Assembly (NCBI GenBank): GCA_024641425.1
Contig: JAHEDC010000001.1
Span: 1 to 51,798 of the forward strand
Direction: 5' to 3'
Length of the DNA: 51,798 nt
From: Verrucomicrobiales bacterium
GTDB lineage: Bacteria; Verrucomicrobiota; Verrucomicrobiia; Verrucomicrobiales; DEV007
Under the pieces are notes generated by a model. The model was not told the DNA's origin. It did not search any database and was given only the letters and a program-made list of their open reading frames with translations. The translations under genes and the position numbers were made by a program. This document shows, in pieces, positions 1 to 8,770 of this stretch (positions are counted from its first letter, which is position 1; the number at the start of each line of letters is the position of its first letter).

Positions 1-291
1 GGCATGGCCCTGGGCATCGACGATGGGGACGCCTTCGCCCGTACCACCCGCGATTTCGCCTTCCGCATGGCGTCGGGCGACGGCCTGCTCCTTTACACCG
101 ACGGGGCGAACGAGGCTCTCGACGCCGGGGAGAACGAGTTCGGAATGGAACGGCTCCAGGACGAGTTCCGGCGCGTCGCCCCGCAGGGGGCGGAAGCCGT
201 GATCGCGCGTATCACCCGCACCCTGAGGGACTTTACAGGCACGCGTCCACAAAACGACGACATCACCTTGATTGCCATCGAAAAGCGTTGA
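1..291 (+). CDS. SpoIIE/RsbU-type serine phosphatase, C-terminal fragment (5' end outside window)
   Basis: The reading frame is open to the first base, so the gene begins upstream. The remaining ~96 residues match the end of PP2C-like SpoIIE phosphatases: a GDGLLLYTDGANEA block, an FGMERL segment, and a terminal QNDDITLIAIE block whose aspartates are the usual metal ligands. Such proteins dephosphorylate anti-sigma-factor antagonists or end response-regulator cascades, but the sensor or receiver part is not visible, so the pathway is unknown. It runs co-directionally into grpE with ~70 bases between. Confidence 0.8.
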   Translation, partial: GMALGIDDGDAFARTTRDFAFRMASGDGLLLYTDGANEALDAGENEFGMERLQDEFRRVAPQGAEAVIARITRTLRDFTGTRPQNDDITLIAIEKR

Positions 292-362
292 ATACTCCCC
301 ACCCCTCCCGCCCGGAGGGGACAAGCATTCGAACCCTTTCCGACCTATTTCCAGCAATCATC

Positions 363-956
363 ATGAGCCAGAATCCACCCGAGAATGATCCCTTGGAGGT
401 CATCGACGAGGCGGAACTTCCGGACGCCGGCGAGTTTTCCGCAACGGACGAACCCGTATCCGAGCAGTCGTCCGAACCGATCGACCCGATAGCCGCCCTC
501 CGAGCCAAGGCCTCCGAGTGGGAGGACCGCGCCAAGCGCGAACGCGCCGAACTCGAAAACTACCGCAAACGTGCCGCCCGCGAGAAAGCCGACGGCCTCC
601 GCTACGCGAATCGGAACCTCCTTTCGGACCTCATTCCCATTATCGACAATTTCGACATGGGACTGCAGGCCGCGACGAAGGAATCGGAGGACTCCGTCAT
701 CGCCCAGGGCATGCGCATGGTCTTCAAGCAGATCCAGGACTTTCTTGAGAGCTATGGGGTGAAGGAAGTCGAAGCCGCCGGCAAGGCCTTCGATCCGAAC
801 CAGCACGAAGCCGTCTCCGCGATCCCGAGCCCCGAGGTGCCCGAGGGCGACGTCATCCAGGTGCTCCGCAAAGGCTACCGCCTCCACGACCAGCTTCTCC
901 GCGCCGCCACCGTGATCGTTTCCAAAGGTCCGGAAGCCGCGACTCCCGCCGAATAG
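363..956 (+). CDS. grpE: Nucleotide exchange factor GrpE (DnaK co-chaperone)
   Basis: GrpE releases ADP from DnaK in the cytoplasmic Hsp70 cycle. The 197-residue product has an acidic, disordered N-terminus, a long charged helix (about residues 45-75, with [16 protein letters not shown]) and the conserved C-terminal beta domain with PNQHEAV and a final basic block ending in [11 protein letters not shown]. An in-frame upstream ATG at 288 would overlap the previous stop codon and add 25 residues of non-GrpE sequence, so I chose the ATG at 363. dnaJ follows 22 bases later, so the two are probably cotranscribed. No CIRCE element or clear ribosome binding site is visible. dnaK is not in the window. 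Confidence 0.93.
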   Translation: MSQNPPENDPLEVIDEAELPDAGEFSATDEPVSEQSSEPIDPIAALRAKASEWEDRAKRERAELENYRKRAAREKADGLRYANRNLLSDLIPIIDNFDMGLQAATKESEDSVIAQGMRMVFKQIQDFLESYGVKEVEAAGKAFDPNQHEAVSAIPSPEVPEGDVIQVLRKGYRLHDQLLRAATVIVSKGPEAATPAE

Positions 957-978
957 GCATCCGTTTCTCCAGACACTC

Positions 979-2142
979 ATGGCAAAACGCGACTACTACG
1001 AGATCCTCGGCGTCCAGAAGGGCGTCGACGACGCCGAGATCAAGAAGGCCTACCGCAAGATGGCGGTCAAATTCCATCCGGACAAGAATCCGGACGACAA
1101 GGAGGCCGAGGAACGCTTCAAGGAACTCGGGGAAGCCTACGAGGCCCTCAGCGATCCCCAGAAACGCGCCGCCTACGACCGTTACGGCCACGCCGCCTTC
1201 GCCCAGGCCGGGGCCAGCCGGGGTGGCGGCGGGGGCTTCCACGATCCCTTCGACATCTTCCGCGAGGTCTTTGGCGGGGGAGGTGGCGGCGGTGCGGGGA
1301 GCATTTTCGAGGAATTCTTCGGTGGAGGCGGGGGCGGGCGTCGTCGCGACGGCAGCGGCCGCCAGCGCGGCTCCGATCTCCGCTACGATCTCGAAATCAC
1401 CCTCGAAGAAGCGGCGACAGGCGTGGAGAAGGAACTCGAACTGGAAAAGGCCGCGACCTGCGAAACCTGCTCCGGCAAGGGTTCGTCCGACGGGGCCGGC
1501 ACCAAGACCTGCTCGACCTGCGCCGGCCACGGCCAGGTCATCGCCTCCCGCGGGCTCTTCCAGATCCAGCAGGCCTGCCCGACCTGCGGCGGCAGCGGCC
1601 AGATCATCGCCAATCCCTGCAAGGGCTGCGGCGGCGACGGGCGCGTGCAAAGGTCCTCCCGCATCAAGCTCAAGATCCCCGCCGGCATCGCCCACGGCAG
1701 CCGGCTCCGCACCTCCGGCAACGGCGACGCCGGTGTCCGCGGTGGTCCGGCCGGCGACCTCTTTGTCGTCGTCCACCTCAAGGAGCACGATGTCTTCGAG
1801 CGCGACGAGAACGACCTCTACTGCGAGGTGCCGATCTCCTTCGCCCGCGCCGCCCTCGGCGGCGAACTCGCCGTGCCGACCCTCGAAGGCAAGTCCTCGA
1901 TCAAGATTCCCGCCGGCACCCAGACCAACACCCTCTTCCGCCTCCGCGGCAAGGGCATCACCTTCCTCAACTCCGCGCGCAAAGGCGACCTCCTCGTCCG
2001 CGTCCAGGTCGAGGTTCCGACCAAACTCAACGCCGAGCAACGCCAGAAACTCGAGGCCTTCTCCGAATCCATCGGCGAGCACAATTCTCCCATCGGAGAG
2101 TCTTTCTTCGAGAAAGCGAAGCGCTTCTTCCACGGCGACTGA
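979..2142 (+). CDS. dnaJ: Chaperone protein DnaJ (Hsp40)
   Basis: The 387-residue protein has the full class A layout: a J domain (1-70) with HPD at residues 33-35, which stimulates DnaK ATPase; a Gly/Phe-rich linker (about 75-125, very glycine rich with GGGGG runs); a zinc domain with four CxxCxGxG-type motifs ([32 protein letters not shown]); and the C-terminal substrate-binding beta domains. Length and order are normal for the family. It lies directly behind grpE, as in many bacteria. The long antisense open frame over this gene is a GC-codon shadow. Confidence 0.96.
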   Translation: MAKRDYYEILGVQKGVDDAEIKKAYRKMAVKFHPDKNPDDKEAEERFKELGEAYEALSDPQKRAAYDRYGHAAFAQAGASRGGGGGFHDPFDIFREVFGGGGGGGAGSIFEEFFGGGGGGRRRDGSGRQRGSDLRYDLEITLEEAATGVEKELELEKAATCETCSGKGSSDGAGTKTCSTCAGHGQVIASRGLFQIQQACPTCGGSGQIIANPCKGCGGDGRVQRSSRIKLKIPAGIAHGSRLRTSGNGDAGVRGGPAGDLFVVVHLKEHDVFERDENDLYCEVPISFARAALGGELAVPTLEGKSSIKIPAGTQTNTLFRLRGKGITFLNSARKGDLLVRVQVEVPTKLNAEQRQKLEAFSESIGEHNSPIGESFFEKAKRFFHGD

Positions 2143-2155
2143 TTTTGGAGCGCCT

Positions 2156-2236
2156 TGCCCCAACGGGGCACCCCAAGCCAGCCTAGGGCAACGCCCTGGG
2201 TTTTGACCAATGATAGAATTAGCCCTGTAGGGGCGG
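2156..2236. repeat. Three-hairpin palindromic repeat element between dnaJ and rsmE
   Basis: Three short inverted repeats lie in a row: TGCCCC-AAC-GGGGCA (2156-2170), CCTAGGGC-AAC-GCCCTGGG (2182-2200, followed by TTTT) and GCCC-tgta-GGGGC (2222-2234). The same loop, AAC, occurs in the first two. From memory, similar CCCC-AAC-GGGG and AGGGCAACGCCCT blocks are widespread between genes in Verrucomicrobiota and Planctomycetota. Only one copy is in this window. The middle hairpin plus T run could end dnaJ transcription, and the last hairpin supplies the purine-rich stretch just ahead of the rsmE start. Confidence 0.7.
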
Positions 2237-2242
2237 AACCAA

Positions 2243-2998
2243 ATGAGCGAACGCTTCCACATCCCGATCGAAGAATGGAACCCCGACGCCCTCGTCCTCC
2301 GGGGCGCGGAGGCCCATCACTGCATGGACGTCATGCGCGGCACGGTCGGCTCGAAAATCATCGTCTTCAACGGCGCGGGCGTCGAGGCCGGGGCCGAAAT
2401 CCTCGAAGGCGCGACCAACCGGGAAGTCCCCCTCAAGGCCCACGGCGTCACCCGTTCCGCTCCGCTCCCCGCGCGCCTCATTCTCGGCCAGGCCATTCCG
2501 AAGGGCAAGAACATGGACCTCATCATCCAGAAGGCGACCGAACTCGGCGCGGCCGAGATCATTCCCTTCCTCTCCGAGCGCACCGTCGTTCGGCTCGACC
2601 CGGGCGAGGCGGAGAAAAAGCGCGAGAAATGGCAGCGCGTCGCCCTCGAGGCCTGCAAGCAGAGCGGCCAGAACTGGATGCCCCGCGTCCACACGCCGGT
2701 CACCCTCGACAGCTATTTCGCGTCCCCGAAAGACAGCGAGCTGAAGCTCATCGCCTCCCTCCAGCCCGACGCGCGCCCGCTCCGCGAGATCCTTGCCGAG
2801 CACGCCGAACTCCAGCACAACCGCCCCGTCGGAAGCTGCCTCATCCTCATCGGTCCCGAGGGCGACTACACTCCCGCCGAGATCAACCTCGCCAAGGGAG
2901 CCGGCTGCCTGCCCATGACCCTCGGCCCCATCGTTCTCCGCACCGAGACCGCCGCCCTCTACAGCTTCAGCGTCCTCGGCTACGAGCTGCTCGGGTAG
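2243..2998 (+). CDS. rsmE: 16S rRNA (uracil-1498-N3)-methyltransferase RsmE
   Basis: RsmE methylates U1498 of 16S rRNA using S-adenosylmethionine. The 251-residue product has the N-terminal PUA-like RNA-binding part (HHCMDVMRGTVG region at about residues 25-35) and the SPOUT knot: ILGQAIPKGKNMDLIIQKATELG, a CKQSGQNWMP block, LILIGPEGDYTPAE and the end TLGPIVLRTETAAL. Length is normal. The start follows AGGGGCGGAACCAA, where the purines come from the preceding palindromic element. Genes downstream are functionally unrelated. Confidence 0.94.
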   Translation: MSERFHIPIEEWNPDALVLRGAEAHHCMDVMRGTVGSKIIVFNGAGVEAGAEILEGATNREVPLKAHGVTRSAPLPARLILGQAIPKGKNMDLIIQKATELGAAEIIPFLSERTVVRLDPGEAEKKREKWQRVALEACKQSGQNWMPRVHTPVTLDSYFASPKDSELKLIASLQPDARPLREILAEHAELQHNRPVGSCLILIGPEGDYTPAEINLAKGAGCLPMTLGPIVLRTETAALYSFSVLGYELLG

Positions 2999-3002
2999 AA
3001 AA

Positions 3003-3110
3003 GCCCCGCCGCAGCACGGGTTTTCCATCCGTGTCCGCGGTGCGGAGTTGCACTCCGCCCGTCACGCACAAGCGAGAGGGCAGAGATGCCCGCGCTTCGC
3101 GTGGCGTTGG
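3003..3110. repeat. Dispersed intergenic repeat, copy 1
   Basis: The stretch shares blocks, in the same order, with 10628-10740: CCATCCGTGTCCG, GCGGAGTTGC, GTCACGCACA and AGAGGGCAGAGATGCCC. Copy 1 ends in CCCGCGCTTCGCGTGGCG where copy 2 has GCGGGCAAGATGCCCGCGCCACC. There is no coding potential. The GGGCAGAGATGCCC core is an imperfect palindrome. The rest of the gap (3111-3253) holds nothing I can name apart from the upstream region of the next gene. Confidence 0.7.
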
Positions 3111-3253
3111 AGCCGCGCGAGAAATTTCCTTTACCCCCACCTTTTCCTCTCGCCAGCGCGCGCGGAATCCGGCATAACCCTTGCAGCCCAGCGTGCGATT
3201 CCCGATTTTCAGAAACCGGGCGCGTGGGGGAGAAATCCCATGTGTTGGTGGTT

Positions 3254-3970
3254 ATGAGAAAATCCGTTCTGTCCGCTGTTGTCTTCCCCTCGCTAGTCGT
3301 TGGGCTATCGCTCGCGCACGCGCAATCTCCGCCCGGAACCCGTCCCGAAGCCCTGCGCACGGCATTGACCGTGGAGCGCGATCCGGCGGGGAACGCCGAC
3401 CTCGTGCTGAAGACCGGTCGCGGCTACGGCTACGCGCTGGAAACCACGCCCGACCTCGCCGTCGGCAATTGGTCGTCGGTCCTGAACGTCTACGGCCTTG
3501 GCCAGGAGGCGCGTTTCCGCGTCCTCACCAATACGAATCCTCCCCCCGGTTCCACGCCCACGCCTCCGCCGATTCCCTCCTTTACCTTCCAACTCGTCGA
3601 CCTCGGGAATGGGGACGTCTTGATCTCGTGGTCGGAGGGCGGCACCCTCCACTCGGTGGTGCAGACCCGCGTTTTTCCTGAAATCCTCTCACCTATCTGG
3701 CAGCAGCGCGTCGATGTCGCACCGGCGGGTGATGGGGCGGAAGACTACCTGCTCACCCTGGCCGCCCTTCAGGTTTCCTACGAGCCGCAGGCGACGCCCC
3801 CGACGAATCCGCCCCCGACGACGACCGTCCTCGAGCGCCTCACCGATGTTTGGGCGCAACTCGACTCCGGTCAGACCTCAGGCGCGGGCGGGGCCAGCAT
3901 CCCGGGCACGAACGCGAGCGATTTCTTCCGCGCCGGACAGCGACGGCGACTGCCTCGCGGACTGGCTTGA
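3254..3970 (+). CDS. Large secreted protein, 5' part (signal peptide region), broken by frameshift
   Basis: This is the N-terminal part (238 codons) of a large surface protein. It starts with a basic n-region and hydrophobic core ending in an Ala-His-Ala-Gln cleavage site (about residue 24). Next is a small beta-rich domain with TTPDLAVGNWSSV and EARFRVL, then two proline-rich linkers (PPPGSTPTPPPIP, ATPPTNPPPTTT). The sensible sequence ends at GTNASDFF. After that this frame runs quickly into a stop, while the +1 frame continues with a Ca-binding motif (see 3927-7577). The ATG at 3254 is preferred over the upstream ATG at 3086 because it begins a signal peptide. Confidence 0.7.
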   Translation: MRKSVLSAVVFPSLVVGLSLAHAQSPPGTRPEALRTALTVERDPAGNADLVLKTGRGYGYALETTPDLAVGNWSSVLNVYGLGQEARFRVLTNTNPPPGSTPTPPPIPSFTFQLVDLGNGDVLISWSEGGTLHSVVQTRVFPEILSPIWQQRVDVAPAGDGAEDYLLTLAALQVSYEPQATPPTNPPPTTTVLERLTDVWAQLDSGQTSGAGGASIPGTNASDFFRAGQRRRLPRGLA

Positions 3971-6900
3971 GTTCGGCCTCGATCCCTCCCGCATGTTCTC
4001 GAATCCCTTCCTCGCCGACAGCGACGGCGACGGCTTCGACGACTACGCGGAATACCTCGCAGGAACCCGGCCCGGTGACGCCGCCTCCCGACCCTACGAC
4101 TCCGCTCATCCCCCCTCGGAGGCCGATCTCTGGGTCGATGCCGCCTTCAATCCATCCCCTTACGCCAGCGATGGCAGCCGGGATTTTCCCTTCACCACGA
4201 TTCAGGCCGCCATCACAGCGGCGGCCCCCGGAGCTGTCATCGCCGTGCGGCAGGGATTTTACACGATCAACGTCCATCCCACCTACGATATTCGGAAGCC
4301 CGTCACCCTCGTCGCAGTCGAGGGCCCAAGGAAGACGCTCATCGACTTTTTCAACGACTCCGTTGCGGAACTGGTGCGCGTTTCCGACCCGGATTTCCGC
4401 GGGGGCATCTACGACGGCGCAGGCCACGATTGGACGCACCACGGGCCCGTCGTGGGCGCGTCGGAGGATCTTCCGGCGAATCCCATGACGGTCCAGTTCC
4501 ACGGGTTCCGTTTCTACGGCGGTTACAAGGCACCGACCTTCTACGTCCTGCCAGGGGTGCGGCTCGTCTTCGCGAACTGCTACCTGAACAGCCTCCTCTG
4601 CGGCGTGGCCGAGTGCCATTCCTCGGAACTCGTCATGCTGAACTGCCAGATCGCGGAGAACGGGGATCTGACCCGGCGCAACGAGACCTTCACCACCCTC
4701 GCTCCCGGCATCGTTTACCTGCGGGGGAAGGCGCGTGCCGACATCTGGCACTGCACCTTTTCCGACAACGTGAAAGAGCCCCTTTTCGGCACCATCCACC
4801 TCGAGGGTAACGCCACCGCGCGCCTCCGAAACTCGGTGCTGTGGGAGCAAGACAATCCCGACCTTGGCAGCACCCCGGGCGCGGGGGCCAACAACCTCGC
4901 CCCCCCAGGAGCCTCCGAGCCGTCCGATAACCGCCGGAGCGCGGTTCTGACCTGGCAGGACGAGGCCGGAAGCCTCGCTCCCCCGGTCTATCCCACCGTC
5001 TTCCAAGCCGACGTCCAGTCCTGCCTCCTCTTCGACAGTCTGAACGGCAACGGGACTTCGGCTCCGCCCGCGCCTCCCGGCGGCAGCCCGAACCTCGACT
5101 ACATCGCCGCCGGGACTCCCCTTCTGGAAAGGTTCAGCGATACCGCCGGCAACGACATCGTGAAAGACCTCCGCACCCGTCGGTTGCGATACGATAACGC
5201 CCTCTATCCGCCATCCCCGGCGGACGGAGTGACCAGCACTGCCCTTGACACCTCCACCGGTCTCATCGGGCCCAAGGGCTTCGCCCATCTCCTGCGCTAC
5301 GATCTGGAGGGCCATGCCCGCCATCCCGCCTTCCGGCGGAATCCTCCCGCCCCCGTTCCGCTGACCCCCGTCGATGTCGGAGCCGTCGAGATTGTGCCCA
5401 CCCTGCGCGATTATTCTTATTCGATCCAGCGTCCCTGGAGCGACCTTACCGCCGTCACGTCCGCTCCCACCGGCGAGGTACGCGTGGTCGCCACCGGGCC
5501 CTACCTCGACGAGAACGGCATCCCGCGCGACCCCGGTCGCCTCCTTACCATCGAGTCCTTCCTCGGTCGGACAGGAGACGAAGCCGGCGATTTCCTCCAG
5601 GTCAATCTTCCCCTCGACGGTCTCGGCACCCGCAGCACAATTGCCGCCGCCTGCTTCGATCCTGCCGCCGGGCGTCTCTTCGCCCTCGCCGACCAGCGGC
5701 GCGGGGGCGGAGACTTTCCCGGGTTCTCGGGCCTCGCCACCACGAGCCGCCACCTCGGCTGCCGCGATGGTCTCTCCGACCTCCTCGGCTCCTGCCTCTA
5801 TGCCGACTACAACGAGGAAACCCTCCGCGCCTGCCATGTCGTCGTCCCCGCGAACCCACCCGTTCCGCCCGCTCAGCTTGATGCCTCCATCCGGATTGGG
5901 CCGACCTTCGTCACCCTCCCGGCCTATCTCGGAAGTCCCGGCCCCACCCATCCCAGCCCGACCCGCTACCAGGAGCCGATGAGCCTTCGCGCCGCCTTCA
6001 AGGCCCGGCTCCTCGCGGCCTCCGCCGGGAGCTTTGAGGCCTCGCTCAAGCCCGTCGATGCCTACGGCGACGGCCTCCTCATCGTCTTCAATACGGTGCC
6101 GAAATTCGGCCTCCCCGTCGACGGCGTCGCCCATGCCGTCACCGACGCCCTGCCCTACGACGGCGGCGGGCCCGCCGACAGCGCCGGCACCGTCGTCCAC
6201 GTCCACAGCGGCGCGTCCTCGGCCTCGAACCTCACCTTCGCCTTCAACGCCACGCCCTACCTGAACCTCCAGTCCGGCCAGCGCCGCGAGCTGTTCTTCC
6301 GCGCCTGGCCCTTCCGGAACGGCCCGCAGGGCCGCCTCTACGGCCCCGCCTTCAACGCCAGCGTCGTCCTCGACGGCCGGAACGGCAGCCCCGACGGCGT
6401 CCTCGATCCCCAGCCCTTCCCCCTCGTCATCAACGAGGTCATGTCCGGTTCCAACGGCTGGATCGAGATCTTCAACACCTGGGGCGTCAGCTATACTGTT
6501 CCCAGCGAGGTCTTTCTCAAGGTGCATGCTAATGATAGTTCAAACTCCGCGGTCACAGCCCAGGTTGATCTCTCCGGGAGGATCATCCCGGCCCGCGGCA
6601 TCCGCGTTGCGGCCCGGAATCCGCAGCCCGTGGAATACCAGTTAAACGGGGATGGTTTCAATCCCCCCTTCATCAACAATTCCGGAAACGTCCGTTTCGA
6701 GTTGCCTGCCGCCTTGGCTTTGACTTTCGATGCTTCGGAATCGTTCGTCGGAAGAAACCGCCAAGCCGGAACCGTCAGCGAGGGCCGCGCCTGGGATGGT
6801 GGCCCGCGCGGGGAACCCGATCCGGCCACCCCCGACGCGATGAACGAGGGCGCGGCCTTCGACGGCACCACCGGCCTCCAGAAGACCAGCCGTTTCAATT

Positions 6901-7577
6901 TCAACACCGCCGATTACCTGGACACCTTCTCGAATGCCCCCGTGCGCCAGCCCTACTTCCAGGCGGCCGCGACCGCGAACGCCGCCACGGTCTATCTCGC
7001 CTGGCGGAATACCGGATTCCTCGGGGCCGCCTGGGACGGGGACGGCCACCGGCCCGACTACGCCGCGCTGCGGGTGGAGGGCACGGCCTTCAACGGGGGT
7101 GACATTCTCTCCGGCCTGCGCATGCCCTTGAGCATGCGGAGATCAGGGGAAGCCTTCGTGATGACCGTACCCGCCACCGCCGTCAGCGGGGGCTCCGGGC
7201 AATGGGGGACGGTCACCGCCACGAGTCAGACCGTCGACCTTGGCGGGCAGGGCATCCGCGCCATCGCCTGGAGCCCGCATGTCGATGGCGGACGCTACCT
7301 CATCGTCGGCGGTCCGGCCTCGACCGATAACGCCCTCGACCATCCCTCAGTCGCGCGTTACAGCCTCTGGTCGTGGAATGGCTCCGGCGCGCCCGTTCTT
7401 CGCATCTCCGACCTCGCGCCCTACGCGCGTCGGCCGTCGGGCGTCGCGACCTTCACGATTCCGAATGCCACCGGAGCCCGGATCGCGTTTTCCGAGAACG
7501 AAACCTCGTGGAACCACAGCCGCGAGGCGGAGCACATTATTCATTGGCCGGTGACGATTCTCCGACGCGCGCAATAA
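3927..7577 (+). CDS. Large secreted beta-helix / Ca-binding protein, 3' part of frameshifted gene
   Basis: This continues the protein of 3254-3970 in the next frame; together they would make about 1440 residues. It begins with two thrombospondin-type Ca loops (DSDGDCLADWLEFGLDP and DSDGDGFDDYAEYLAGT). A parallel beta-helix-like region follows (FTTIQAAITAAAPGAVIAV), resembling DUF1565/pectate-lyase-like folds. A lamin-tail-like segment comes later (LVINEVMSGSNGWIEIFN). The C-terminal ~175 residues (AWSPHVDGGRYLIVGG) look like a propeller or DUF3616-like module and are duplicated at 8763-9284. No PEP-CTERM tail or other anchor is visible. The only independent start would be the ATG at 3993, which would lack a signal peptide. 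A role in the cell surface or matrix is inference. Confidence 0.7.
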   Translation, partial: SAPDSDGDCLADWLEFGLDPSRMFSNPFLADSDGDGFDDYAEYLAGTRPGDAASRPYDSAHPPSEADLWVDAAFNPSPYASDGSRDFPFTTIQAAITAAAPGAVIAVRQGFYTINVHPTYDIRKPVTLVAVEGPRKTLIDFFNDSVAELVRVSDPDFRGGIYDGAGHDWTHHGPVVGASEDLPANPMTVQFHGFRFYGGYKAPTFYVLPGVRLVFANCYLNSLLCGVAECHSSELVMLNCQIAENGDLTRRNETFTTLAPGIVYLRGKARADIWHCTFSDNVKEPLFGTIHLEGNATARLRNSVLWEQDNPDLGSTPGAGANNLAPPGASEPSDNRRSAVLTWQDEAGSLAPPVYPTVFQADVQSCLLFDSLNGNGTSAPPAPPGGSPNLDYIAAGTPLLERFSDTAGNDIVKDLRTRRLRYDNALYPPSPADGVTSTALDTSTGLIGPKGFAHLLRYDLEGHARHPAFRRNPPAPVPLTPVDVGAVEIVPTLRDYSYSIQRPWSDLTAVTSAPTGEVRVVATGPYLDENGIPRDPGRLLTIESFLGRTGDEAGDFLQVNLPLDGLGTRSTIAAACFDPAAGRLFALADQRRGGGDFPGFSGLATTSRHLGCRDGLSDLLGSCLYADYNEETLRACHVVVPANPPVPPAQLDASIRIGPTFVTLPAYLGSPGPTHPSPTRYQEPMSLRAAFKARLLAASAGSFEASLKPVDAYGDGLLIVFNTVPKFGLPVDGVAHAVTDALPYDGGGPADSAGTVVHVHSGASSASNLTFAFNATPYLNLQSGQRRELFFRAWPFRNGPQGRLYGPAFNASVVLDGRNGSPDGVLDPQPFPLVINEVMSGSNGWIEIFNTWGVSYTVPSEVFLKVHANDSSNSAVTAQVDLSGRIIPARGIRVAARNPQPVEYQLNGDGFNPPFINNSGNVRFELPAALALTFDASESFVGRNRQAGTVSEGRAWDGGPRGEPDPATPDAMNEGAAFDGTTGLQKTSRFNFNTADYLDTFSNAPVRQPYFQAAATANAATVYLAWRNTGFLGAAWDGDGHRPDYAALRVEGTAFNGGDILSGLRMPLSMRRSGEAFVMTVPATAVSGGSGQWGTVTATSQTVDLGGQGIRAIAWSPHVDGGRYLIVGGPASTDNALDHPSVARYSLWSWNGSGAPVLRISDLAPYARRPSGVATFTIPNATGARIAFSENETSWNHSREAEHIIHWPVTILRRAQ

Positions 7578-7606
7578 CGCTGGACTTTGCGCGCCATTGT
7601 ATTCAT

Positions 7607-7620
7607 ATTGTATATACAAT
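7607..7620. promoter_or_regulatory. Perfect 14-bp palindrome overlapping the start codon (candidate operator)
   Basis: ATTGTATATACAAT is its own reverse complement, and its last two bases are the first two of the ATG at 7619. A further ATTGTAT lies 10 bases upstream (7597-7603). A near-identical dyad sits at the same place before the paralogue at 9340. The GT-N-TA-N-AC core resembles operators of GntR/HutC-type regulators, but that is only resemblance. A weak -35/-10 pair (TGGACT at 7581, CATATT at 7604, spacing 17) would place transcription at the start codon. Confidence 0.5.
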
Positions 7621-8770
7621 GACAATGCCTCTGAACCTCTGTGCCAGCCTATGCTTATTGCCGTTTCTGTTAGCCGGAAAGGGCGTGGCGGCGGATATCC
7701 GCTACAATGTCACCCATCTCCAGCCGGTCTACGGCGAGGATCTGTTCTTTTACGGAATGTCGGCTGGAGGACTCCTGACCGCGCGATCACCGTCGGGCTA
7801 CACGACAATCCTCGGAGGCGACGTGAAGTCCTTCGCCTACCCCTTCAATGACAGTTTCTTCCAAGGCTATTTCGGAGATACGGGAGTACTCTACGCGGAG
7901 CGTCTGGGGAATGGCGGGCTCGATACGCTCCAGGGGGTTTACGTCATCGACCGGGACGGGAATGTCACCGATACGGGCTACCTTCCCACGGGACGCGAGA
8001 TGTATTTCGGGCGTCAGAATTCGAGGGGTGGGATCGCGGCCCATGAATCCGGGGCGGTGCGCTCCGGAGGATTCCTGTATGCGCCTGAAAGTGGGGGGCA
8101 ATACCTCGAAACCCTGGGCGGAGTGAACGTGTTTTCGTTCAACGCGATCAACGACACGGGCTCGATCATCGGCATTGGCACTCGGACGACGGCAGAGGGC
8201 ACGGTGGGAGGGGCATGGCTGTGGGTGCCGGGACAGGAGGCGGTCCTCATTCGCGATGGTTTTCCCGAGGCGAGAGCCATCAACGATGCGGGGCAGATCA
8301 TCGGGCGTTCCGGAAGCGCGGGATACATATGGGAAAACGGGAACTTTCAGGTGATCTCCAATGTCCTTGTGCAAGATCCCAACAATCCGGCGATCATCCG
8401 GAATGCGGCGGGCTCCTCTTCCGCACACGATCTGAACATGTCGGGCGCTGTCGTCGGATTTTCCACACTTCTGAGCACACCAGGGTACGATGGTCCGCTG
8501 GGCGAGCGAGGTTGGCTTTGGACGGAGGAAGAGGGGCTTTTGTTTCTCGATGACCTCATCAACCCGGAATCGGGCTTTTCGCTCCAGCTTGGAATCTCGA
8601 TTGCCACCGACGGGACAATTCTCGCCGCCGGGCGTATTCCCGGCAGCGCCGAAGTGCAACATTTCCTCCTCACGCCGATCCCGGAACCCGGAGTCCCCGC
8701 GTTCCTGCTCCTCGCGCCGGCGTGCTTGCTTCACCGCCGCCGGAGGTGTAAGGCGCAGCCAGCGGCCTGA
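7619..8770 (+). CDS. HAF-repeat secreted protein with PEP-CTERM sorting signal (paralogue A)
   Basis: The 383-residue protein has a signal peptide (MTMPLNLCASLCLL to about AAD at residue 24), then a repeat body of HAF type in which short units such as AINDTGSIIGIG, AINDAGQIIGRSG and DLNMSGAVVGFS recur. The C-terminus is a PEP-CTERM tail: PEP at residues 355-357, a hydrophobic span and four arginines. An exosortase (20512) could cleave it. After the arginines it carries seven extra residues (CKAQPAA), which appear to come from the duplication junction. A second ATG at 7625 is possible. No Shine-Dalgarno sequence is present. It is about 60-70% similar by eye to the 9340 gene. Confidence 0.8.
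   Translation: MTMPLNLCASLCLLPFLLAGKGVAADIRYNVTHLQPVYGEDLFFYGMSAGGLLTARSPSGYTTILGGDVKSFAYPFNDSFFQGYFGDTGVLYAERLGNGGLDTLQGVYVIDRDGNVTDTGYLPTGREMYFGRQNSRGGIAAHESGAVRSGGFLYAPESGGQYLETLGGVNVFSFNAINDTGSIIGIGTRTTAEGTVGGAWLWVPGQEAVLIRDGFPEARAINDAGQIIGRSGSAGYIWENGNFQVISNVLVQDPNNPAIIRNAAGSSSAHDLNMSGAVVGFSTLLSTPGYDGPLGERGWLWTEEEGLLFLDDLINPESGFSLQLGISIATDGTILAAGRIPGSAEVQHFLLTPIPEPGVPAFLLLAPACLLHRRRRCKAQPAA

Noticed and set aside
853-2262. Antisense open frame of 469 codons over dnaJ
   Set aside because: Composition is repetitive Ala/Gly/Leu/Val and it covers an unambiguous dnaJ gene.
3840-6527. Long antisense open frame of 895 codons under the large secreted protein
   Set aside because: It is low-complexity (Gly, Glu, Val rich) and mirrors the GC-rich third positions of the real gene; no motif or start signal.
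8490-8762. Upstream part of the frame containing the detached module
   Set aside because: Before 8763 it is only the shifted frame of PEP-CTERM gene A; no start codon or similarity to the large protein.
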